From an uncultured Clostridia bacterium (GTDB lineage: Bacteria; Bacillota; Clostridia; Oscillospirales; Acutalibacteraceae), in assembly GCA_945926705.1 (NCBI GenBank), contig CAMEMA010000027.1:1-9377 (forward strand): DNA of 9,377 nucleotides. Reading direction: 5' to 3'. The translations under genes were made by a program, and so were the position numbers. The notes beneath the pieces were generated by a model, which did no database searches, was not told where the DNA came from, and saw only the letters and a list, made by a program, of their open reading frames with translations. Below, one piece after another: positions 1 through 8,167 of the stretch. Each line of letters starts with the position of its first letter. Position 1 is the stretch's first letter.

Positions 1-3000
1 AGTTTTAAAATAAAGGACATCACCATATTCAAGTTCTTTTTTACTGTTAAAATCCCCTTTTTCATCAAATAAATTATCACCATTTTGTTCGCAGAGAATA
101 AATTTAACGTAATCGTAATTAGTTGGAGTTACGGTATGCTTGGATTTGTTTAAATTATCTACAGTAATCGTTATATCTTCTCCGACTTTAACTCTATAAA
201 CTCCCGAAGAATTAGGTATTATTTCTTTTGCATTTACAAAGTCACTTGATAATGTTGGTTTATATTTTACAGTAATCATGCTCTGGTCATACATGTCGTC
301 TACTGCTATGCGAAAATCAGCATAAGAGTATATAGTGCATTCACCTGTATTATATTTAGTGTTTTTTGTGAATTCTTTACCACCATAAAAGTAAGAAACA
401 CCATCTTGTGGTTGAAAAGTTAAGTCACATTTTTTCATGTTAGCCGCAGCGTTACATCTAATACTCTTTGTTTTAAGTGCAGTAAATGTAAATGTTATTT
501 TCATTCTTCCGTTTGTATCTTCAGCTTTTTTATACGTGAATTCTTGGCCAGAGACTTTTTCTGTTCCCTCGTTATTACTAAGTTTAAGAAGATCGACTGC
601 TTCTATTTCTGCATTTGCCATGTCAGAAATAGTGATCGCACATAATTTATCTTCATACTTACATATACCGTCCACATCATCCATAACTGTTACGTCAAAT
701 GTAAAGTCTTGCCCATAAGTTAATTTGTTATTTGTACTAGTGACATATTTTACTCCGCCGTCATTTCTTAAATCAACTTGATAAAATGAAAAATCATTAT
801 CACTAGCGATGGTAGGAGATATAGTAACTTCAACATTGGAATCTGTTGAGATATTTGTTAATTTATAGAAAAAGTAACATCCATGTTCTGTATAGCTAGA
901 GCCGGGATCCATTGTCTCCGTTTGAACATGTTCTATCTTTATGTTTTTAAATTCATTTGTAGTACCATTGGAAGTTTCTTGGACGTTTAGATATTTTGTA
1001 GCATCACTACCCGTTTCGTTGCGTGAAGACATTGAATAATATAAACTGGGAAATGCAACTACTATAGTCATTGGTGATTCACTTTTTTCTAAACTTTTAC
1101 TACATTCTATAGTTTCATTTTCTGATTCATTTTTTGGCAATTGACCACTTAAAATTACATCTTTTGCATCTTTGGGTATGTTACCATTCATATCATCTAG
1201 TTGATATTCGTATCCCACGTTCTTTCCTCTATAAATTTTTATATTTTTACAAAAGCTGTCTCCCTTGTTATTTGACATTTTAAAATTAATTTTCAGTTTA
1301 GTATCGGGATTCAATACAGGTTTAATATACAATTTATCAAAAAAGATAAAGTTGTACACGCTACCTCCATCGAAATCTTCACTGAAACTGGAATAAGTGT
1401 AGGGAATCGTTATATTGAATTTAAAGGAAGTTCCATTATTTGTTTTTAAAACTGTTATTTCCGGTTTAGATATAACATAACTATCTAAATTCAAAGTTCG
1501 ATACGGTAGCGAATTTGTGTCATTAGTTTCATTTTTACGATAACGCAATGCCTCATATAAATTAAAATTTTGTCCAGCTTCCAATTTTTGTTGTTCGTTA
1601 TTGTACATTACCTCAAATTCACTATCAGAAATTCTTGTCAAATCACTTCCTGGACTGGTGTTTATGGTTGCTGATATTGTTACTTCTCCCGCAAAGTAAT
1701 TGGTTACCTTTTTGTTGTATATGAAATCAATTATTGATCCTGTTGATGCATTTTTGTTGTATATGGCATCAAATTCTGTAGAAATATACCTTTGTGATTC
1801 CTCTGGAACATAATTGTAAGTAGAACTAGTATTATTCTTCAAATTTAATAATGTGTAATTACCACCACTTTGTGAATTTAAATCTTTAGTTTCCGGTGGA
1901 TTAATAATTCCTTGGCTGGAACGAGTGGTTCCGATTTTTTTGATAACATTTTTATACTCATACTTGATTGTATTTGGGGAAGCTTCTGTACTTGGGTTAG
2001 TAAATATTAACTCTTTGAAAGGATTTACGCGTACTTTTATTTTATCAGAAGATGGAGCATATTCCCATGGCTTATCGCTGTTGGTATTATTTGATAAATA
2101 TACATAGTTTTCTTCTATGTTGTCACTAAGTACTGCTATATTAGTGTTTTGAGAAACACCTCTTAAAGAATATGAACTTACATTTGCCTGCATTTGAACA
2201 GGTTCTATTTTTTCACCAGATTCGTTGACGACGGACAAATTTTCCGTATTTTCACTTTCTACTTTAAAATTAAAATCCGAACCATAATCTACTTGATTTA
2301 TTGATGGAAGTTCTGTTTCTTCCGTTGCGGATTTTATTATTACAGATTCTGAATTGGAACTAAGCTGAACACTTACGGGCTTGTGTTTTATTCCCGTTAT
2401 TGAAATTTCAACGTTTTCTTGAATATTTGACAAAGTGTAGTACTCTTCTCCGTCTTGAGGAGGAGTTAATATAGCTTTTCCGGATTTTAAGTTTGCTTTT
2501 ATTCCTTCCGGTTCAAGGACATATTCATCATTTAAAATTTGTATTTTAAATTTAGCAATTTCTGAATTGGTCAAAGTCATTTCTCTGTTGCTTCCGTACA
2601 TACTTCCCTGCTCGTTTGTGCAAACGGCTCCCGGATTATCAAATTTTACCGTATATTCGGTGTCCGTTATACCTCTCATTTCTACGCAGGAGTCTTGTGT
2701 TACGTTTTCTATTGTGTAAACGTTTTCATTTTTGCTTATTTTTGCATCCTGGCTACTACATTCAAATATCATCTTGGCAGTACTTTTTCCTTCTGCCGGA
2801 TTTACAGTAACTTTAACTGAAGAACCATGAGTTACCTGATATGCAGTTTCATTTAATTTTTTAACGGATTCATTTTCTTCGACCGAATAAGTTCCGTTGT
2901 CTAGAGTTTTTGGGAATTCTAGTACATATGTGTTTAAATTTAAATTTTTAATCAATAATGAAATCGGTTCTTTTACGTCACCTATACTGAATGTGCCGTC

Positions 3001-4326
3001 TAAAGACGGAGATATTAAGTATTTTTTTGATTCCTCAGAATTATTATCGGTGTCATAGTCGCCGTTTGTGAGTTTTTCAGTGGGGATTGCATATATTAAC
3101 GCATTGTCTATTTCCTTATTGTATCCTTCTTTTGCTTTTATTTTAAACTTGTAAGATTCACCGTATTTTACTACCGCGCTGCTAACTTGATTTTCTGATT
3201 CATCAGTTACATATGCTCCGGCGTTTTGGGGTAAAAGCGAAATATTGTAGTATGAATCTTCCTTGTTTTTCACCGCAATCTTAATATCTTCTTTGATATT
3301 TCTAAGAGAGTACACGTTCTCGGAAGAACGAAGTGCAACATCGTTTAATGTAATTTCCTTGTTATCCATAAAATTTTCTTGATTTGTTAAATAAGTGAAT
3401 AGAAAACTGTCCCCATAAGTAGCATTTAAAGTGCCAGAACTTATATCTGTAAAATCTGAATTTTCATTTTCGTATTTATACTTAAATTTTATTCCTTCTT
3501 GAGATTCAAACAAAACCGAATATTTGTTTTTGGAGATATTTTTTATAGTTAATTCATTGTCCTGTGCTGTAGCGGGTAACGTTACAGCATTTTCTTTTTC
3601 GGAATATTCCATTTCTTCTCCGTCTTTTATTACTGTAAACTTTGATTGAGAATAAGCTTCATGGGTTTTTATTATTATTTTAACGCGTTTATCATGTGGA
3701 ATGTTCTTTATTAAGTATGAGTTGTTTTCAGGTAAGTATTCTGCGATTTCAACTGTATTTCCCAATATTTGATAATTAACTTCTAAAGCTTCATTAATTG
3801 CATAGTCATTGTTTTCAAGCTTTATTGAGGTAGTAAATGTATCGGGAACGACTCCGTTTACGCTAAACGATTCATCGCTGTGAACTGTATAAGGCTGAGA
3901 AACGTATGTTTGATTAGGGTCGATAAGTTCATCGTCTTTTGGGTATTCTATGGTTAATTTATTGTCTGTGTCCAATTTGTAAATTCCAAGTTTTAAAGTA
4001 TCATTTGAACCGGATAGTACTTTAACCGCTCCTACTGTCAATTTTGTATGCAATTCAGGTTTTATTTTTATTAAAAAATTTATTGAAGACCCATAATCTA
4101 TTCCAACTGTTGATTTTCCGTCGGTACTTCCTCGGGGGGAACCGTCTACGATGTATTCAATCTTTTCTATACCTTCAGTTTTTTGGGGTAAAGTGATTTT
4201 TTGTTGTTCGAGAGTAGCTGCGAAAGAGCTTTTTGTATCACAAAACATAAACAAAATCAACATCGAAAACCATATTAAGGGATATTTTGTCAATAATTTT
4301 TTTCCTGAACTTTTTATTTTCGCCAT
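1..4326 (-). CDS. Giant secreted modular beta-repeat surface protein (partial, C-terminus off window)
   Basis: One frame stays open from ATG at 4326 to position 1: 1442 codons, no stop. The start follows AAAGGAGG at a 9-nt spacing and an extended -10 promoter. Residues 1-36 form a signal peptide: basic start (MAKIKSSGKK), hydrophobic core about 16-28, likely cleavage after SFA (A36). The mature part holds degenerate modules of about 80-100 residues. Each tends to open with a strand like YTVKF, has a YGxxFxF-type motif mid-module (YGSSINF 78, YGDSFLF 304, YGESYKF 388, YGSDFNF 681, YGQDFTF 1204, YGDVLYF 1434) and closes with a strand like YTIENVTQD or YSLRNIKEDIKIAV (337, 537, 629, 718, 1377). 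Residues about 735-1180 are Asn/Ser/Thr-rich and fit the pattern poorly. Only two Trp occur, and Cys is commoner toward the C-terminal side. The organisation resembles clostridial adhesins or surface proteins with Ig-like modules, but I do not recognise the family. Export is well supported; adhesion is inference. A wall anchor would lie beyond the window. Confidence 0.88.
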   Translation of the reverse strand, partial: MAKIKSSGKKLLTKYPLIWFSMLILFMFCDTKSSFAATLEQQKITLPQKTEGIEKIEYIVDGSPRGSTDGKSTVGIDYGSSINFLIKIKPELHTKLTVGAVKVLSGSNDTLKLGIYKLDTDNKLTIEYPKDDELIDPNQTYVSQPYTVHSDESFSVNGVVPDTFTTSIKLENNDYAINEALEVNYQILGNTVEIAEYLPENNSYLIKNIPHDKRVKIIIKTHEAYSQSKFTVIKDGEEMEYSEKENAVTLPATAQDNELTIKNISKNKYSVLFESQEGIKFKYKYENENSDFTDISSGTLNATYGDSFLFTYLTNQENFMDNKEITLNDVALRSSENVYSLRNIKEDIKIAVKNKEDSYYNISLLPQNAGAYVTDESENQVSSAVVKYGESYKFKIKAKEGYNKEIDNALIYAIPTEKLTNGDYDTDNNSEESKKYLISPSLDGTFSIGDVKEPISLLIKNLNLNTYVLEFPKTLDNGTYSVEENESVKKLNETAYQVTHGSSVKVTVNPAEGKSTAKMIFECSSQDAKISKNENVYTIENVTQDSCVEMRGITDTEYTVKFDNPGAVCTNEQGSMYGSNREMTLTNSEIAKFKIQILNDEYVLEPEGIKANLKSGKAILTPPQDGEEYYTLSNIQENVEISITGIKHKPVSVQLSSNSESVIIKSATEETELPSINQVDYGSDFNFKVESENTENLSVVNESGEKIEPVQMQANVSSYSLRGVSQNTNIAVLSDNIEENYVYLSNNTNSDKPWEYAPSSDKIKVRVNPFKELIFTNPSTEASPNTIKYEYKNVIKKIGTTRSSQGIINPPETKDLNSQSGGNYTLLNLKNNTSSTYNYVPEESQRYISTEFDAIYNKNASTGSIIDFIYNKKVTNYFAGEVTISATINTSPGSDLTRISDSEFEVMYNNEQQKLEAGQNFNLYEALRYRKNETNDTNSLPYRTLNLDSYVISKPEITVLKTNNGTSFKFNITIPYTYSSFSEDFDGGSVYNFIFFDKLYIKPVLNPDTKLKINFKMSNNKGDSFCKNIKIYRGKNVGYEYQLDDMNGNIPKDAKDVILSGQLPKNESENETIECSKSLEKSESPMTIVVAFPSLYYSMSSRNETGSDATKYLNVQETSNGTTNEFKNIKIEHVQTETMDPGSSYTEHGCYFFYKLTNISTDSNVEVTISPTIASDNDFSFYQVDLRNDGGVKYVTSTNNKLTYGQDFTFDVTVMDDVDGICKYEDKLCAITISDMANAEIEAVDLLKLSNNEGTEKVSGQEFTYKKAEDTNGRMKITFTFTALKTKSIRCNAAANMKKCDLTFQPQDGVSYFYGGKEFTKNTKYNTGECTIYSYADFRIAVDDMYDQSMITVKYKPTLSSDFVNAKEIIPNSSGVYRVKVGEDITITVDNLNKSKHTVTPTNYDYVKFILCEQNGDNLFDEKGDFNSKKELEYGDVLYFKT
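1709..1772 (-). repeat. Short imperfect direct repeat inside the surface-protein gene
   Basis: Two 22-bp copies, 1709-1730 and 1751-1772, differ at two positions (both begin tttttgttgtatatg on the plus strand). They are offset by 42 bp, exactly 14 codons, so the frame is kept. They encode the repeated peptide IYNK near residues 855 and 869 of the protein. This looks like a small in-frame duplication, or chance reuse in low-complexity sequence. Confidence 0.5.
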
Positions 4327-4333
4327 AAATTTA

Positions 4334-4343
4334 GGCCTCCTTT
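4334..4343 (-). promoter_or_regulatory. Ribosome binding site of the surface-protein gene
   Basis: AAAGGAGGCC on the minus strand, with the GGAGG core (4340-4336) 9 nt before the ATG at 4326. It fixes the start, so the protein begins with the complete signal peptide. Confidence 0.8.
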
Positions 4344-4369
4344 TTGAGAAAAATATAAACTTTATTATA

Positions 4370-4397
4370 ATTATACCAATCATATATTTTTTTTCAA
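4370..4397 (-). promoter_or_regulatory. Promoter of the giant surface-protein gene
   Basis: Read on the minus strand: -35 TTGAAA (4397-4392), a 16-nt spacer, then -10 TATAAT (4375-4370), preceded by TG one base upstream (TGGTATAAT, extended -10). Transcription would start near 4363, leaving a leader of about 37 nt that contains the ribosome binding site. This is a near-consensus sigma-A-type promoter. A second TATAAT (4369-4364) directly follows but has no matching -35. Confidence 0.7.
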
Positions 4398-4497
4398 TAT
4401 ATTTTATGATTTTTTACATTAAAATATTTTTTTGTAATAATTTAAGATTTATATAAATATATTTTAGGTTATAAATCATATTAATGGAGGTAGTCAA

Positions 4498-5388
4498 ATG
4501 TCGAAATTAATTTTTCTGGAAAGCATTAGGAAAAAATTAATTGAAGAAATCATTTCTGATTATGATTTTGTTAAACATATAGTTATTGGAAAAAGTTTGT
4601 GTTCTAGGAATATAGATTGTTTGCAAATAGGAACAAATAAAAACATGGTCCTTTGGGTGGGAGCTTTTCACGGAATGGAGTGGCTTACTTCTTTTTTATT
4701 ATTAAAATTTTTAAAAAATTTTTGTTTTAATATAGAATATTCTAAGGAAATTTTTGGAATAAACATTAAAAATAGGATTAACGAAAAAGGTTTGTGCGTA
4801 GTTCCTTGTCTTAATCCGGATGGAGTCGAAATTTCAACGCAAGGTTGTGAAAGTGCGGGAGAATATAAAGAGAGTGTAGTTGCAAATTCAAAAGGAAATA
4901 CATCGGATTGGCAAGCTAACGCACGTGGAATAGATCTTAATCATAATTATAACGCAGACTGGCTTGAACTACATTTACTAGAGGCAGAAAACGGTATAAC
5001 AGGTCCTTCAAAAACCAGATACGGAGGCGAATTGCCCGAAAGTGAGCCTGAAACAATATCTTTGGTAAATCTTTGTAAAATATATAATTTTGAACATGCG
5101 ATTGCTTTTCACAGTCAAGGTGAAGAAATATACTGGAAATATGGGAATAAAATCCCCGAAAAATCTGAAATTTTAGCAAGAATATTCGCACTGAGTAGTG
5201 GATATAAGTTGAGTGAACCGGAAGGACTGGCAGTAGGTGGCGGATTTAAAGATTGGTTTATTTTAGAATTTAATAAACCGGCGTTTACTTTAGAAATAGG
5301 AAAAGGGAAAAATCCACTTATGTTTTCCCAATTGGATTCCATATATAAAAAAGTGGAAAATATGATGTATATAAGTGCACTTATTTAA
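4498..5388 (+). CDS. M14-family zinc peptidase (gamma-D-glutamyl-diamino acid peptidase-like)
   Basis: A 296-residue zinc carboxypeptidase-fold enzyme. The zinc site is visible: H58 and E61 in GAFHGMEW and H205 in AFHSQGEE. NPDG (106-109), the ARGIDLNHNY block (142-151, with R143 and N148) and the catalytic Glu candidate E266 in FTLEIGKG are also present. The second Arg of the classical DLNRN motif is His149. TRYGG and PESEPET (about 173-186) are typical, as far as I recall, of the clostridial relatives annotated as gamma-D-glutamyl-meso-diaminopimelate peptidases. These cut wall-derived peptides, so a murein-peptide recycling role is likely, though the substrate is not shown. There is no signal peptide or LysM domain, so the protein should be cytoplasmic, and the length suits a lone catalytic domain. 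ATG follows GGAGG (4486-4490) at 7 nt. The gene diverges from the surface-protein gene; I found no convincing promoter for it. It ends 101 bp before the fumarase gene. Confidence 0.85.
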   Translation: MSKLIFLESIRKKLIEEIISDYDFVKHIVIGKSLCSRNIDCLQIGTNKNMVLWVGAFHGMEWLTSFLLLKFLKNFCFNIEYSKEIFGINIKNRINEKGLCVVPCLNPDGVEISTQGCESAGEYKESVVANSKGNTSDWQANARGIDLNHNYNADWLELHLLEAENGITGPSKTRYGGELPESEPETISLVNLCKIYNFEHAIAFHSQGEEIYWKYGNKIPEKSEILARIFALSSGYKLSEPEGLAVGGGFKDWFILEFNKPAFTLEIGKGKNPLMFSQLDSIYKKVENMMYISALI

Positions 5389-5439
5389 CATTTATTGAAA
5401 TTTTTAATATTAAAATAATTAAGTCAACAAGTTCAAATG

Positions 5440-5448
5440 TGTTATACT
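5440..5448 (+). promoter_or_regulatory. Probable extended -10 promoter of the fumarase-malic enzyme unit
   Basis: TGTTATACT matches an extended -10 (TGn followed by TATACT, 5443-5448) in the 101-bp gap between peptidase and fumarase. No good -35 sits at 16-18 nt, which an extended -10 can tolerate. Initiation near 5455 would give a leader of about 35 nt. Read-through from the peptidase gene is also possible because no strong terminator separates them. Confidence 0.4.
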
Positions 5449-5489
5449 GTGAGATAGTGTAAAAGAATTAAAAAGGACGGATTTATTTT

Positions 5490-6866
<1,377 letters not shown>

Positions 6867-6882
6867 TCAAAATTTTTATAGT

Positions 6883-6887
6883 GGAGG
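6883..6887 (+). promoter_or_regulatory. Ribosome binding site selecting the GTG start of malic enzyme
   Basis: GGAGG sits 9 nt before GTG at 6897. It supports GTG as the start: the next in-frame ATG (6962) would remove the first 22 residues, including the conserved LELHRNLKGKIEV segment. Confidence 0.75.
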
Positions 6888-6896
6888 AAAATAACT

Positions 6897-8036
6897 GTGG
6901 AAAGTAAAGCATTAGAACTTCATCGTAATTTAAAGGGTAAAATAGAAGTAAATTCTAGGTGTATGGTAAAAACCAAAGAGGATTTGGCGCTTGTTTATAC
7001 TCCTGGTGTCGCAGATGCATGTACTAAAGTAAAGGACAAGCCAGAAGAAGTTTACAATTTGACACGAAGGTCCAATTTAGTAGCAGTTGTGACAGACGGA
7101 AGTGCAGTTTTGGGACTGGGAAATATAGGACCCCAAGCTGCTATGCCTGTCATGGAGGGGAAATGTGCACTTTTTAAAGAATTTGCGGGAATAGATGCAT
7201 TTCCGATTTGTATTGATTCCCAAGATGTTAATGATATAGTGAAAACCGTCAAACTTATTTCGAAAAGCTTTGGAGGAATAAATCTTGAAGACATTTCAGC
7301 TCCGAGATGTTTTGAAATCGAGAGAAAATTAAAAGAAATTTGTGATATACCTGTTTTTCACGATGACCAACATGGAACTGCAATAGTGGTTGCTGCAGGA
7401 TTAATTAATTCTCTTAAAATTACAGGCAAAAAACAAGGCTCAATAAAAATTGTAATAAATGGTGCCGGAGCAGCGGGTATAGCAATAGCTGAACTTTTAA
7501 TTTTTATGAATTTAGGTGATATAATACTTTGTGATATAAATGGCATTTTGGATATAAATGATGAATCGTTAAATGAAGAGCAACGACGTATGTGTTTTGT
7601 TACAAATAAGAATAAAGTTAAAGGGAAACTTATAGATGCACTTAAAGATGCTGATGTTTTTATAGGAGTTTCACGTGGAAATTTAGTTAACAGAGAAATG
7701 ATATCACTTATGAATTCTCCGATAGTATTTGCTATGGCCAATCCGATTCCCGAAATATATCCTGAGGAGGCATATAAAGGTGGAGCGGTAATTTGCGGAA
7801 CCGGACGTTCCGATTATAAAAATCAAATAAATAATATTCTGGCTTTTCCAGGAATTTTCAGAGGAGTACTTGACGCAAGAATAAAAGACATAACTTTAGA
7901 AATGATGAAAAATGCCTCCTATGCTATAGCAAATATTGTTACAAAATCTGAACTGGAGAATGGAATTGTTATTCCTGATGCATTAAACAAAGAAGTTGCG
8001 AAAAAAGTAGCGGAAGCTATTAAGAAAAGCACTTGA
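6897..8036 (+). CDS. Malic enzyme (NAD(P)-dependent, oxaloacetate-decarboxylating type, short form)
   Basis: Oxidatively decarboxylates (S)-malate to pyruvate and CO2 with reduction of NAD(P); cytosolic. The 379 residues match the short bacterial form without the phosphotransacetylase-like extension of MaeB. Visible are the catalytic Tyr34 in YTPGV (34-38), the catalytic Lys89 in MEGKC, metal ligands in NLEDISAPRCFE (E132, D133) and FHDDQHGTA (D156, D157), the Rossmann loop GAGAAG (189-194), ANPIPEI (281-287) and GTGRSDYKNQINNILAFPGIFRG (301-323). An Asp after the second Rossmann strand (LCDING, D213) suggests NAD rather than NADP, but this is only inference. Translation starts at GTG behind a strong GGAGG. 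The gene follows fumarase by 30 bp, so the pair links fumarate to pyruvate. It ends with TGA at 8034-8036, evidence for the standard code. No strong terminator follows, only AT-rich sequence. Confidence 0.95.
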   Translation: MESKALELHRNLKGKIEVNSRCMVKTKEDLALVYTPGVADACTKVKDKPEEVYNLTRRSNLVAVVTDGSAVLGLGNIGPQAAMPVMEGKCALFKEFAGIDAFPICIDSQDVNDIVKTVKLISKSFGGINLEDISAPRCFEIERKLKEICDIPVFHDDQHGTAIVVAAGLINSLKITGKKQGSIKIVINGAGAAGIAIAELLIFMNLGDIILCDINGILDINDESLNEEQRRMCFVTNKNKVKGKLIDALKDADVFIGVSRGNLVNREMISLMNSPIVFAMANPIPEIYPEEAYKGGAVICGTGRSDYKNQINNILAFPGIFRGVLDARIKDITLEMMKNASYAIANIVTKSELENGIVIPDALNKEVAKKVAEAIKKST

Positions 8037-8099
8037 TTTTTTTAATAAATTTTATTAAATTACTTAAAAAAAGTATATTTAATTGTACGTTATAAATTC

Positions 8100-8128
8100 T
8101 TGATTGACACTTGTGAATTAACTATAAT
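8100..8128 (+). promoter_or_regulatory. Promoter of the arginine deiminase gene
   Basis: -35 TTGATT (8100-8105), a 17-nt spacer and a perfect -10 TATAAT (8123-8128); transcription would start near 8135. A perfect TTGACA (8104-8109) overlaps the -35 but lies only 13 nt from the -10, too close for normal use. The gene thus appears to have its own transcription start, separate from the fumarase-malic enzyme unit. Confidence 0.65.
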
Positions 8129-8153
8129 TAAGTTATTTAAATTATTTTATATT

Positions 8154-8159
8154 AAGGAG
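8154..8159 (+). promoter_or_regulatory. Ribosome binding site fixing the long, leader-containing start of arginine deiminase
   Basis: AAGGAG sits 8 nt before ATG at 8168. The next in-frame ATG (codon 32, 8261) has no Shine-Dalgarno sequence, so the form with the N-terminal leader is the one expected to be translated. Confidence 0.8.
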
Positions 8160-8167
8160 TTAGTTTA

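Noticed and set aside
437..718. Short plus-strand open frame of 93 codons
   Set aside because: It lies fully antisense to the intact 1442-codon surface-protein gene, has no clear ribosome binding site and no recognisable protein. The same applies to the plus-strand frames at 1925-2107 and 2616-2810.
4151..4456. Plus-strand open frame of 101 codons crossing the start of the surface-protein gene
   Set aside because: It is antisense to the signal-peptide region and runs into the AT-rich divergent promoter region; its hydrophobic, Ile/Phe-rich product reflects base composition.
5402..5415. Perfect palindrome TTTTAATATTAAAA after the M14 peptidase gene
   Set aside because: It is made only of A and T and has no loop or following T-run typical of a terminator; such palindromes are expected in AT-rich spacers.
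8040..8062. Possible terminator after malic enzyme (imperfect AT inverted repeat around ttaataaattttattaaa)
   Set aside because: The stem has no GC pairs and would be too weak to be called a terminator.
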